Below, piece after piece: positions 1 to 8,588 of a DNA stretch of 64,000 nt. A model generated the notes under the pieces. The model was not told the origin of the DNA and made no database searches. It saw only the letters and a program-made list of their open reading frames with translations. Source of the DNA: Stenomitos frigidus ULC18 (GTDB lineage: Bacteria > Cyanobacteriota > Cyanobacteriia > Leptolyngbyales > Leptolyngbyaceae); NCBI RefSeq assembly GCF_003003795.1, contig NZ_PVWK01000126.1, forward strand, positions 1-64,000, written 5' to 3'. Within the stretch, counting starts at the first letter, position 1, and each line of letters begins with the position of its first letter. The translations under genes were made by a program, and so were the position numbers.

Positions 1-255
<255 letters not shown>

Positions 256-297
256 TCTCTAACCGCTTGATAGTCTGAGTTAACGATTGATTGAAAA

Positions 298-327
298 GGG
301 TTCCCTCATATGAGGGAACCCTTTTTT
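298..327 (+). terminator. Rho-independent terminator of psbA
   Basis: A perfect inverted repeat (GGGTTCCCTCAT/ATGAGGGAACCC, 298-321) is followed by a run of six T residues at 322-327. It lies 42 bases after the psbA stop codon. The upstream A-run also pairs with the T-run, so it may work on both strands, including for the convergent gene that ends at 370. Confidence 0.93.
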
Positions 328-369
328 GCATTTGGCTCCAAGCTTGTTGAAACGAAAAGCGATGGCCGA

Positions 370-3300
370 TTATTCCCAGGCTTCAAGTTCAGTGACCCAA
401 TATTGCATCAGAGCAGAGATTTGCGATCGCCTTGCCTCAAACGTTGCCGCTACCCAGATGAACGCCAGCCCCAGAACGATACCTAGTGCCCATAGCAGCA
501 ATGAGTAATCGTCGATGAAGCGCCAGAGCTGTCGCAAGACCTGAATCATAAAGACAGCCGTGCCGACAAATAGAAACGCCCGGATGCGCAACAACAAGCC
601 AGCCAAAACAAACCCAAGCTGAAGACCAATGCTCAGGAAGCCTGGCAGCAGTGCTGGCGCACCCTCAATGCCAATCTCTGCTTGATAAAACGCAGTCAGG
701 CATACCAGCCCCGTTGCCAGACTCCGCAATAGATGCCGCTTGTCACGATCGCTCGACAATCGCAACCCTGGATCAACTTGCGCGACGTAGAGCAGTGATA
801 CACTCAACAACGCTGCAACCCACAACGGTTCCTCTGCCTTCAGGTTGTGGAGCCACCGCAGCACGGCCCAATCTGCCAGCAGCACACTAATGTAGCTGAG
901 ACGGATCTGTCGTTCTGCTTTTGCTAACCAGGCGTAGAACGCTGCCACAATCAGCAACCCTTGAACTGCGATCGAGCCAATCGTCAGCATAGTCGCCACG
1001 ATGGGTAATATAGCTGCCGATCGCTCCCACGGTTCGCGCTGCCAGCCCCATCGTCGCCACGGTAACTGGTAGAGGACGAAGGCAAGTCCTGCCGCGATCG
1101 TAGCTCCCCACGTGAGCAGTACCGCATCCGGCAAGCACTGGTGGAAGAGTTGAGTGAGTGCGGCGATCGCTTCAAAAATACCTGTATAAGTCCAGATGGG
1201 GGATGGGGTGTGGGGTGTGGGGTGTGGGGTGTGGGGTGTGAGACTTGCTCCCCTCTCCCCTCCGCTCTGCCCTCTGCCCTCTCTCCCCATCGCTAACGCA
1301 TACGCTGCCAGAGTGGCTGCAATACCAGTCCATAGCCATTCACCAGAGCCACTTAGTGAACTGACAAGAGTGAGTGGCATCAGCGCACTGCCCAGCACCC
1401 AATGGAGATGCGCGATCGCCGCCACCTCTTGAACTGCAAGCCGTAAGTATGGAATCAGCCAGCGTTGCAGAAGCCGAGCGACGATCGCGATCGCGGCTGC
1501 CAGCCCTGCCATGAGTACAAACCCATCCCCCACCTCACCTCCTTTTGCCTGCGAGAGTTGGTAGATCAGCAGTTCATAAGCCGCGATCGTCCCACCCAAT
1601 AACGAGAGATAAACCAGTGGTTTGAACGGTTGTCGCCGCCCGACACCAATGCCGACGAGTACTGCCGCCAATGTGTAGAGTCCGGTGGTAGCAGTAAAGG
1701 AACGGTGCTGGAGGCACAGTCCGATAAGGGCGTAGAGGAGGGGGATGAGGTGCCAACTGGAGAGCGGTGAGGGGGGAAGGGAGGGGGAGGACAAAACTGA
1801 CGGCTGACGGCTGACAGTTGACGGCTGACTCCTCATCCCCCAATCACCGAGCAGTTGCGTTCCCAACCCCAGTGCCAGATTGGCCATCGCCACCGCATCC
1901 AGCGATCGTCCCGTAAGAGAAACAATGCCTGTGACAATCAGTTCCAGACTCCAGGCGATCGCGTAGAAGCCAGCATTCTGAGGACGTTGCCAGGTGCGAT
2001 AGCTGGTTGCGGCGAACAGTATGCCAGCAGCAGACAAATACTGCCAGTGGGGCGAATCAAGCTGAATGTAGACGGCTAAGTGACAGAGCGTCAGGACGGT
2101 CAAGGTCACGACTGAAAGGGCGATCGCCCAGCCATCGGTTGCCTGTCGATAAAAGCTTGCCAGAGTTGTGTTGCGGCGTTTTAGCCAACCCCATAGCAGC
2201 CAGAGGAAGAGCAGGGCGATCGCGAATGCATTGACGATCAGCCCAACGGTGAGATGATTCTTGGCTAATTCCCATCCTGCGATAGCTGCAAACGCTAACC
2301 CAAAGCCAACTGTCACGGCTGCCGCAATCAGTTTTCGTAACTGATGCGTATTAATGAACATCAGGACGGACGCGCTTCCTAAACTGGTCAGTTGTGCTGC
2401 GGTGGAGTTAGCCATCAAGACTTGTACTAAAAACAGAGCACATACGCTCAGCCAGCTAGCCTGTCGGCGTTGCGGAAAGAATCTGCGGCTACCTAACACC
2501 GTTAATGCAACTGGCGTCACCAACCATAGGCCACCATCTGTCGCTGCTTTAGCCCCAAACGCACGGATTAAAAACCCCCACGGCGTCAACTCAGGTAAAA
2601 CCGTAGAGCATAAGAACCAATAGCTCACGGCAGCGAGAACCAAACCAATGTGCCATGCACTGTGCTGCCAACTTTGAACGGATGAAAGATGCACTGAAGA
2701 AGTTGTTGGAGGACGATCGGCGGTTGAAAGCTGCCGTTCGGTCGATGTCTGTGAGGCAGGTAGAATCGTGCTCAAGCCCCATTCCGCGATTGTGCCTACC
2801 AGAAGAATGCTAGCCCAACTATTCAGGCTGAGCTTTGGGAACCCGAAGTGGATCAGTGCCGCGATCGCAGCCAGTCCTGTACCGTGCGTTAAGTAAATGA
2901 GTGGAACTTCGGGACGCGTACGCCCCAACAAGACGATGACCAGAGCAAGGGTCGATAACACCAGATTGAGCGATCGCGTCAGCCCATTGTCGATACTCAC
3001 GATCGCCAGAACAACGCCCAACCCTAAGGCCAACCATTCTGCGTGCTTTGCCAGATCGACTCTTTGCCAGCGGCGCAGCCGAAACGCCAGCCATATCGTC
3101 AGCAGCACGTAGGGGAAGAACCATAGCCCTAGTAGTGCCACTGGCATTGCGGTTTCTCCCGCCAATCGAATGCCCGTCGTAATGAGACGCTGTTGCCAAT
3201 CGGGAGGCACCGCTCGCCACAGCAGCCAAACGGTTTGCAGTCCTACCAACCATCCTGCCGTCAAAGACGTCACTTGTCCCGATCGCCGCAAATAATCCGC

Positions 3301-4551
3301 CAGCAACCACAAGCCAAGCCCACTGATCGCGATCGCCTGCCAGGGTGGAGTCACCGTCACCGCAATCAGCCATCCTACCAGTAGCAAACCGATCCCGCCT
3401 CGCTGCCACCCCAGGCGACTAGCATCCCGTCGTCCCAGCCAATACAGCAGCCAGCCGCAAATGCCCACTGCCAAGCCAAGCCGATCGAGCGGCACTCCCG
3501 CTGTTAAAACGGCACGGGCGAGGAGGAGGAGAGTGGCGATCGCGATCGTAATGGTGGATAGGGGAGGTGAGGGGTGAGGGATGAGGGGTGAGGGATGAGG
3601 GGTGAGGGGTGAAGTTCTGGGTTCTGAGTTTTGAACTGCCTCCCCTGCCTCCCCTGCTGCCTCTCCCTCCTGACTTCTGACTCCCGACTCCCGACTCCCA
3701 ACTCCCGACTCCCCACTCCCGACTCCCCACTCCCGCTCCTCATAAACCAGCGAGATCGTCGCCGCGATCGTCCCTACATAGCTTGCTACCAGCGGAAAGC
3801 CAGCCCAACCCCAGCCCCAGTGCAGCCAACTGAGCGCGATTGCCGCCCCCAACGGCAGCATTTCCCCACTCCCCACTCCCCACTCCCGACTCCCCACCTC
3901 CGGCTTCAACAACTGCACCGTAATGCCTGTGAGAACGATCACCGCGATCGCTGCTATTACCCAGCCCAGACCGCTCTGCCACAGTTGAAAGCCATCCATC
4001 ATCCAAAAGTTAACGGGGATGATCAGCAGCGTGGCGATCTGGAGCATTCTTGCCGTCAAACGTAGGCTTGGTAGTTTTCCTGTCCAGACACTTGCTGCCC
4101 AGAATGCCAGAGTGTAGGCAAACAAAATCCCGTATTGCCCCACTGGGGAAAAGTTGCGCCACTGGGTTGCTGCCAGCACTCCAGACGACACCACCACCAT
4201 GAACACGCCCAGGAACAGCAGCCAGATGACGCTGACTTCTGCCATAAAGGACTGAATGCCACGCGCGATCTGGCTGGGCGGACGCTCAACCGCTGCACCT
4301 GCCCCAACTGGCACACGCGCTTCCTCAGCCACGAAATCATTGGGCGCAAAATCATTGCCGACGACAGCAATATTCGAGCGCGCGGATGCCTCAGACAGCA
4401 GACAACTAAGATGCTCCTGACAAAGTTGCTGCACGGCTTCATCCGATAGCAATCCCAGCCGCAGCCAAGCGTCTAATCCTTCTAGAAGTGCGGGATGCCC
4501 CGATCTGACAATCAGTTCGAGGACGATGGGGCGATCGGATGGAGAAACCAT
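370..4551 (-). CDS. Giant polytopic membrane protein (about 1390 aa)
   Basis: The protein has a short cytosolic N-terminus (residues 1-95) with an amphipathic helix pattern (LEGLDAWLRLGLLSDEAVQQL) and then some 30 hydrophobic segments to the end. The N-terminal pattern and repeated Trp-rich helices resemble cyanobacterial DUF2157-type proteins of unknown function; this is recognition from memory only. At least four hydrophilic inserts between membrane segments are translated heptanucleotide repeats: about residues 218-227, 269-335, 903-929 and 1092-1118, with peptides such as GVGSRES and PHPSPLT. They stay in frame and do not interrupt the hydrophobic segments. The gene is convergent with psbA and has no operon partner. 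Confidence 0.85.
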   Translation of the reverse strand: MVSPSDRPIVLELIVRSGHPALLEGLDAWLRLGLLSDEAVQQLCQEHLSCLLSEASARSNIAVVGNDFAPNDFVAEEARVPVGAGAAVERPPSQIARGIQSFMAEVSVIWLLFLGVFMVVVSSGVLAATQWRNFSPVGQYGILFAYTLAFWAASVWTGKLPSLRLTARMLQIATLLIIPVNFWMMDGFQLWQSGLGWVIAAIAVIVLTGITVQLLKPEVGSREWGVGSGEMLPLGAAIALSWLHWGWGWAGFPLVASYVGTIAATISLVYEEREWGVGSGESGVGSRESGVRSQEGEAAGEAGEAVQNSEPRTSPLTPHPSPLIPHPSPPLSTITIAIATLLLLARAVLTAGVPLDRLGLAVGICGWLLYWLGRRDASRLGWQRGGIGLLLVGWLIAVTVTPPWQAIAISGLGLWLLADYLRRSGQVTSLTAGWLVGLQTVWLLWRAVPPDWQQRLITTGIRLAGETAMPVALLGLWFFPYVLLTIWLAFRLRRWQRVDLAKHAEWLALGLGVVLAIVSIDNGLTRSLNLVLSTLALVIVLLGRTRPEVPLIYLTHGTGLAAIAALIHFGFPKLSLNSWASILLVGTIAEWGLSTILPASQTSTERQLSTADRPPTTSSVHLSSVQSWQHSAWHIGLVLAAVSYWFLCSTVLPELTPWGFLIRAFGAKAATDGGLWLVTPVALTVLGSRRFFPQRRQASWLSVCALFLVQVLMANSTAAQLTSLGSASVLMFINTHQLRKLIAAAVTVGFGLAFAAIAGWELAKNHLTVGLIVNAFAIALLFLWLLWGWLKRRNTTLASFYRQATDGWAIALSVVTLTVLTLCHLAVYIQLDSPHWQYLSAAGILFAATSYRTWQRPQNAGFYAIAWSLELIVTGIVSLTGRSLDAVAMANLALGLGTQLLGDWGMRSQPSTVSRQPSVLSSPSLPPSPLSSWHLIPLLYALIGLCLQHRSFTATTGLYTLAAVLVGIGVGRRQPFKPLVYLSLLGGTIAAYELLIYQLSQAKGGEVGDGFVLMAGLAAAIAIVARLLQRWLIPYLRLAVQEVAAIAHLHWVLGSALMPLTLVSSLSGSGEWLWTGIAATLAAYALAMGREGRGQSGGERGASLTPHTPHPTPHTPSPIWTYTGIFEAIAALTQLFHQCLPDAVLLTWGATIAAGLAFVLYQLPWRRWGWQREPWERSAAILPIVATMLTIGSIAVQGLLIVAAFYAWLAKAERQIRLSYISVLLADWAVLRWLHNLKAEEPLWVAALLSVSLLYVAQVDPGLRLSSDRDKRHLLRSLATGLVCLTAFYQAEIGIEGAPALLPGFLSIGLQLGFVLAGLLLRIRAFLFVGTAVFMIQVLRQLWRFIDDYSLLLWALGIVLGLAFIWVAATFEARRSQISALMQYWVTELEAWE
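1205..1239. repeat. Heptanucleotide tandem repeat GGGGTGT, five copies
   Basis: Five exact copies of GGGGTGT lie inside the giant membrane-protein gene (minus strand) and are translated as a Pro/His/Thr-rich loop (TPHTPHPTPHTP). Confidence 0.95.
3571..3736. repeat. Two heptanucleotide arrays inside the giant membrane-protein gene
   Basis: 3571-3612 has six units of GGGGTGA/GGGATGA and 3681-3736 has eight units of CTCCCGA and its one-base variants. A further array of CCCCACT units lies at 3864-3898. All are in frame on the minus strand and code for low-complexity loops of the membrane protein. Confidence 0.95.
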
Positions 4552-4776
4552 TAATTATTCGGAGTTTAGAAAATGATTAGCTTTAATTTTTTAGTTACTA
4601 GATAGTTGCTCTGCTCTAGATTGAAACCTAATGGTCAACAACCAAAAAACTTTAAACCTGTTATCAGACATGATTTTAGGGCTTCCCGTACCGGTTCTCG
4701 ATCGTCAAAGTTTTCAGAAAGCAAATAGGAATACTATATGGGGTTGGCTTCTGGTAGAAATTCAATATGCGATGCT

Positions 4777-5301
4777 CTATGTTTTGCGGCGATAGAGCCT
4801 GTAGTTTATGCCCTCCCAGAGTACTGCTGATACTAACGCGCAGACCAGCAATTTAAAGCCCCAAAGTAGAAAAGAATTATTCCAAGCAAGCCACCCGAAA
4901 ACCGTAGCCCAGAGGCAAGACAGTCCTAGCAGCCAGAACCGTAATTGAAATCGCCACTGCCATCGTTTGAAACATAAAATGCTTTTCAACACTGTGTAGA
5001 CTAACAGGCTAATGGAACCAGTGTTGATAAATAGCACAGAGGAATAAGAGAGTAATGCTTGCAATAGCCCCTCTTCAGGAAACATCAAGGGAATTCCAGG
5101 TATACTCGCTAGCGTAAACAATCCATAAGAGGCTATAAAAGTCAACAAATTGTTAGAACCTTCAAGCAAGCCGTCCGCTTCTGGTGCCTCGTAAACCATC
5201 GGCACTATGAAGGAACTCCCAAGTAGGAAAATGTTGACTAAGTGCCATCTCTGAAGGACTTTTTTGGAAAAAACAGCCTCTAATTGAGTAGATTGTTGCA
5301 T
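4777..5301 (-). CDS. Small polytopic membrane protein, unknown
   Basis: A 174-residue protein with about four hydrophobic segments (roughly residues 20-38, 50-70, 80-105 and 125-160) and a basic C-terminus (INYRLYRRKT). I do not recognise a family. The stretch is AT-richer than its neighbours. It starts at ATG 5301; the reverse-strand leader carries GGAGAAG about 6 bases upstream, a plausible ribosome binding site. The neighbouring gap 4552-4776 shows nothing recognisable. Confidence 0.7.
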   Translation of the reverse strand: MQQSTQLEAVFSKKVLQRWHLVNIFLLGSSFIVPMVYEAPEADGLLEGSNNLLTFIASYGLFTLASIPGIPLMFPEEGLLQALLSYSSVLFINTGSISLLVYTVLKSILCFKRWQWRFQLRFWLLGLSCLWATVFGWLAWNNSFLLWGFKLLVCALVSAVLWEGINYRLYRRKT

Positions 5302-5435
5302 CTTGAATCTTCTCCAGGTATTTGGCTAACTAATCAGCTTTATGCCTTGACAGTAACTGAGATTCCTTTAGCAGTTGGTTTCTTGATGAAGTCTTCAAAT
5401 CTTTGAACGGTTCTAATTCTCAGCATCCAGCACTT

Positions 5436-6068
5436 TTACTGTTGCTGCTTCATCCACTGACGAAAATTCACTTCAGCGGACACTTCATCCAATAACGCCG
5501 CTTCTAGAAATTGGTACAAATCTGTTTTTGCAACCAGGGGAAAGGTGGGAGACCGATCGCGCTCCACATAGACCCCATCCACCAGGCACAAAATCTTCCA
5601 CTCTTGCCCATTAAACCGCCAAAACTCTGATACCCCCATACTGGCATAGAGTCGGTTTTTATTAATGTCGGTGTGGGTAATGTCTACTTCAACCACTAAA
5701 TCTGGAGCAGGGTCACGCTCCAAATTGATTTCATGATCCGCAACCAGCGCGTAATTTTGGATGTAGTAGCCGTTATCGGGCTCGGCACTTTTGAGTAAGT
5801 CTTCGCGATCGAGCGTCGTTGACCCCATCGTCTTAAGTTTCATACCCAGCTCTACAACCAAAATTAAGATAAACCGTTCAATCAGCCGTGCATAGCGCTC
5901 GTGACGTTCAAGCGACGTGGTAATTTCTAACACTCCGTCGTCGTAGATGAAGCGAGCACGGGTGCGCTCAGTCAGTAACTGCTGAATTTGCTTAAATGAC
6001 TGCCAATCGAGATCGCGAAAGGCAATCCGCTTTTCACCGATCGGTTTGGGGGGAGGCTCTAGCAGCAT
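5436..6068 (-). CDS. Uma2-family (DUF820) putative endonuclease
   Basis: A 210-residue protein with the features of the Uma2/DUF820 family, which is greatly expanded in cyanobacteria and has a PD-(D/E)XK nuclease fold. The nuclease core is visible as an acidic residue in the PDLVVEVDITHTD strand (residues about 120-135) followed by a region ending in the conserved SMGVSEFWRFNGQEWKI motif; the N-terminal part has the family's ARFIYDDGVLEI strand. The VVEV strand normally carries the metal-binding Glu. Biological role of these genes is not established. It stands alone between divergent or unrelated genes. Confidence 0.9.
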   Translation of the reverse strand: MLLEPPPKPIGEKRIAFRDLDWQSFKQIQQLLTERTRARFIYDDGVLEITTSLERHERYARLIERFILILVVELGMKLKTMGSTTLDREDLLKSAEPDNGYYIQNYALVADHEINLERDPAPDLVVEVDITHTDINKNRLYASMGVSEFWRFNGQEWKILCLVDGVYVERDRSPTFPLVAKTDLYQFLEAALLDEVSAEVNFRQWMKQQQ

Positions 6069-6280
6069 GGCAATAACCTCGCTTCAATGACTCGATGAGT
6101 GGCACTTGAGGTGAGTGGCGTTTGAGAAAAACTTCAGACTCACCTCAAAACTACCGTGCCAAATCACCCGTCGCAAGTAGTCCTAAACTCTCAAGCAGCG
6201 TTGGGCAACGTTGGGCGATCGGAAAATTGGGCTTGTTAGGTATCAAACCAGATGGCTAGCGATCAAGTGCCGCCCATTAA

Positions 6281-6313
6281 GTTGACAATAAATCTCGCAA
6301 GGTTGACAATAAA
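6281..6313 (+). promoter_or_regulatory. Direct repeat GTTGACAATAAA with promoter-like spacing
   Basis: The 12-mer GTTGACAATAAA occurs exactly at 6281-6292 and 6302-6313, start to start 21 bp, i.e. two helical turns. The first copy contains TTGACA (6282-6287), and 17 bp later GACAAT (6305-6310) inside the second copy can serve as a -10. The pair lies 30 bp before the GTG start of an HTH-containing protein, so it could be both promoter and operator for autoregulation; that role is inference. Confidence 0.55.
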
Positions 6314-6342
6314 GAGCTAAATAGTTGCTAACGGAGAGGGCC

Positions 6343-7377
6343 GTGTCAAACGTGCGTAGGCGTGGTGAGCAAATTCGCCAGTTTATTTTGACGAATGTAG
6401 AAGAGCATTCAAGAGATGTTGTTGCTTTGACATCTCAAGAATTTGGTATTACTAGGCAAGCTGTCAACAAGCATATGCAACGTCTTGTTGAACAAAAGGC
6501 AATTGTTGTTAGAGGCTCTACAAAGAATAGAAGCTATCACCTAAAGCCATTAGTTGAATGGATGCAAACCTATCAGCTAGCTAACAACCTTGAGGAAGAC
6601 ATGGTTTGGGGTGCCGATATCAAGCCTCTAATGGTTGACCTCCCCAATAATGTTAAAGATATTTGGATCTATGGCTTTACTGAAATGTTGAATAATGCCA
6701 TCGATCACTCATCTGGAAAAACGGTTAGTGTTCAACTAGACAAAACAGCGGTTGACACTCAAATCATCATTCAGGATGACGGAGAAGGCATTTTCAAGAA
6801 GATACAAAAAGCGCTACAGCTTCACGACGATCGCCATGCAGTCCTTGAATTAGCCAAGGGTAAATTGACAACAGACCCAACTCGTCATAGTGGTCAGGGT
6901 ATATTTTTTACGTCACGCATGTTTGATAAATTTGCAATACTGTCCGGCAGTGTTTATTTCTCGCATGAGTTCAATACAGCGGAAGATTGGATTTTCGAGA
7001 GCGGTGGCTTTCAACCTGGAACCACTGTTTTTATGAAACTGCATAATCATGCATCAAGAACGTCTAAACAGGTGTTTGATAGTTTCTCATCAGGTGATGA
7101 CTACGCGTTTACAAAAACAGTCGTACCGGTTCGTTTAGCTCAATATGGTGAGGAACGATTAGTCTCACGATCGCAAGCAAAAAGGCTATTAGCGGGTGTC
7201 GATAAATTTAGAGTAGTGGTGTTTGATTTTTCTGGAGTAGAAGCGATCGGACAAGCCTTTGCCGATGAAGTTTTTCGTGTTTTCAAGCACCAACATCCAG
7301 ACATGCAAATCATGAGCTTAAACGCTAGCCAAGAGGTAGCACAGATGATCAGCAGGGCAGAAAGTGACGCTACCTAG
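6343..7377 (+). CDS. HTH / HATPase / STAS-like (DUF4325) regulatory protein
   Basis: About 344 residues in three parts. Residues 1-70 form a winged-helix DNA-binding domain (ITRQAVNKHMQRLVEQ is the recognition helix region). Residues about 90-215 are a GHKL/histidine-kinase-type ATPase domain, with the N box EMLNNAIDHSSG, the G1 box DDGEGIF and a G2-like HSGQGIFFTSRMFD. The C-terminus (about 255-340) matches the STAS-like DUF4325 domain (VVVFDFSGVEAIGQAFADE). No phospho-acceptor His domain is visible, so it is more an ATP-binding switch than a classic kinase. GTG at 6343 is preferred over TTG 6325 because GGAGAGGG sits just before it. The gene is AT-rich compared with its surroundings and points toward the nuclease gene at 7486-8481. 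Confidence 0.85.
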   Translation: MSNVRRRGEQIRQFILTNVEEHSRDVVALTSQEFGITRQAVNKHMQRLVEQKAIVVRGSTKNRSYHLKPLVEWMQTYQLANNLEEDMVWGADIKPLMVDLPNNVKDIWIYGFTEMLNNAIDHSSGKTVSVQLDKTAVDTQIIIQDDGEGIFKKIQKALQLHDDRHAVLELAKGKLTTDPTRHSGQGIFFTSRMFDKFAILSGSVYFSHEFNTAEDWIFESGGFQPGTTVFMKLHNHASRTSKQVFDSFSSGDDYAFTKTVVPVRLAQYGEERLVSRSQAKRLLAGVDKFRVVVFDFSGVEAIGQAFADEVFRVFKHQHPDMQIMSLNASQEVAQMISRAESDAT

Positions 7378-7450
7378 CAAGTTAGGGTGATAGACGCTGC
7401 TGGGTTCCACTCGAATTCCATAAAGAAACTCTAGCTGTCGATAACTTCAA

Positions 7451-7471
7451 AGGGTGGGCACTGCCCACCCT
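7451..7471. repeat. Palindromic intergenic repeat
   Basis: AGGGTGGGCA and TGCCCACCCT pair with a one-base centre. This palindrome type is common between genes in cyanobacteria. Here it lies between two convergent genes and may form a bidirectional transcript end, but there is no T-run. Confidence 0.7.
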
Positions 7472-7485
7472 ACCAACTACCAGCT

Positions 7486-8481
7486 CTAAAAAGGTGGTTC
7501 ATCCTCCTCGTTAGCGAGAGTTTCGGGCATCGCCCCTTGTGGGAGCGGTAGGTTTGTGACGACGTAAAGATTTAGAATATCTTCCCTGTCCATGAAGAGA
7601 ATCTGACTACGCCTTGAGGCATCAAGCTTGTTACCAAGCCAATTACGGGCTGCTTTGGTGATTTCTCCACCAGCAACAATGAAGGCGTGATCCACAAGGA
7701 TGCGCTTTCCAATCTCAGGGTCGAAGATCTCGTGCCCTAGCATCATCAGGACTTGGTTGTGGATCTCAGACACATTGGCATTGCCCGACTTAGTAACGCC
7801 TGAAGAATCAATCTTGCCCTTCTTCACTTGGATGCCAAAATAAAGAACATGCTGTGTCGGGAGGATAAATTTCATCCACACATCCTTGCCGTACTCCAGT
7901 GCTTTGTCTTTGTGACCAGCAGCCGTGATGCGGTGGAATCCCAATTGACGGAATAGGGGCAGTAGAACCTCCTCGATGAGTTCGTCTTCCGATGCTATGT
8001 CCAAGTAGATGAGGAGCTGCGCTCTTCTTTTCAGCTCAGATGCTGAGAACGGGCGGTGCGGGTCAGTGGTAACCGATACTATTTTTTGGGTTGCAATATG
8101 CTGCAAATAGCACTGCTTATCCTCAGCATAGAAGGCCTCAAAACCCTCGCGCCCCAAAACATTGTTGAGTAAAGCCAGCGCACCCAACCTATCACTTCCT
8201 TCGTTCAGTGCATCTGCTGAATCCATCAATGCCTGTATGACGCGCAAGAATGCCACTGGTGGCGTTTGCGCGTTTGGATGTGGCTCAACCAAAATCTGCC
8301 GAAGAGTATTAGCGACCCAATAGTTGCGTGTGGAACCGTCATGCGCAAACTCAGTACCGCAATCCTGAAAAAATTGCGTCAGATAGCTACTGCTGCGATA
8401 AACGAAAAAGCTTTCCTCTACCTTGAAATTTCCGCAGATCATGTCCGCAATTGCCATTAGAGTGCGTTGTTTGAATTCCAC
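7486..8481 (-). CDS. AbiJ-like N-terminal domain plus Mrr-like nuclease, putative defence protein
   Basis: 331 residues. The N-terminal about 140 residues (FVYRSSSYLTQFFQDCG, then HDGSTRNYWV) look like the AbiJ N-terminal domain type 3, a module found fused to varied effectors in abortive-infection-like proteins; this is from memory of the family. The C-terminal part (about 165-310) reads as a restriction-endonuclease-like fold: EEVLLPLFRQLGF helix, then YGKDVWMKF with the metal-binding Asp, then YFGIQVKKGKID with a Q-x-K motif as in Mrr enzymes. It ends in an acidic tail (NEEDEPPF). It is convergent with the HTH/HATPase/STAS-like gene. An anti-phage or anti-plasmid effector role is inference from domain make-up. 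Confidence 0.7.
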   Translation of the reverse strand: MEFKQRTLMAIADMICGNFKVEESFFVYRSSSYLTQFFQDCGTEFAHDGSTRNYWVANTLRQILVEPHPNAQTPPVAFLRVIQALMDSADALNEGSDRLGALALLNNVLGREGFEAFYAEDKQCYLQHIATQKIVSVTTDPHRPFSASELKRRAQLLIYLDIASEDELIEEVLLPLFRQLGFHRITAAGHKDKALEYGKDVWMKFILPTQHVLYFGIQVKKGKIDSSGVTKSGNANVSEIHNQVLMMLGHEIFDPEIGKRILVDHAFIVAGGEITKAARNWLGNKLDASRRSQILFMDREDILNLYVVTNLPLPQGAMPETLANEEDEPPF

Positions 8482-8588
8482 AATCTCGCTCTAAAGATAT
8501 GCTCTCAATCTTAAATGGATTAGATGGGCGGATGTGACAATGTCCAGTGTGCGGTTGGGAATATGTTCTTGTGCCGCATAACAACTTC

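Noticed and set aside
3631-4065. Plus-strand open frame opposite the giant membrane protein
   Set aside because: It is open because of the heptanucleotide arrays and reads as Leu/Pro/Ser low complexity; the minus strand has the hydrophobic segments of a real membrane protein.
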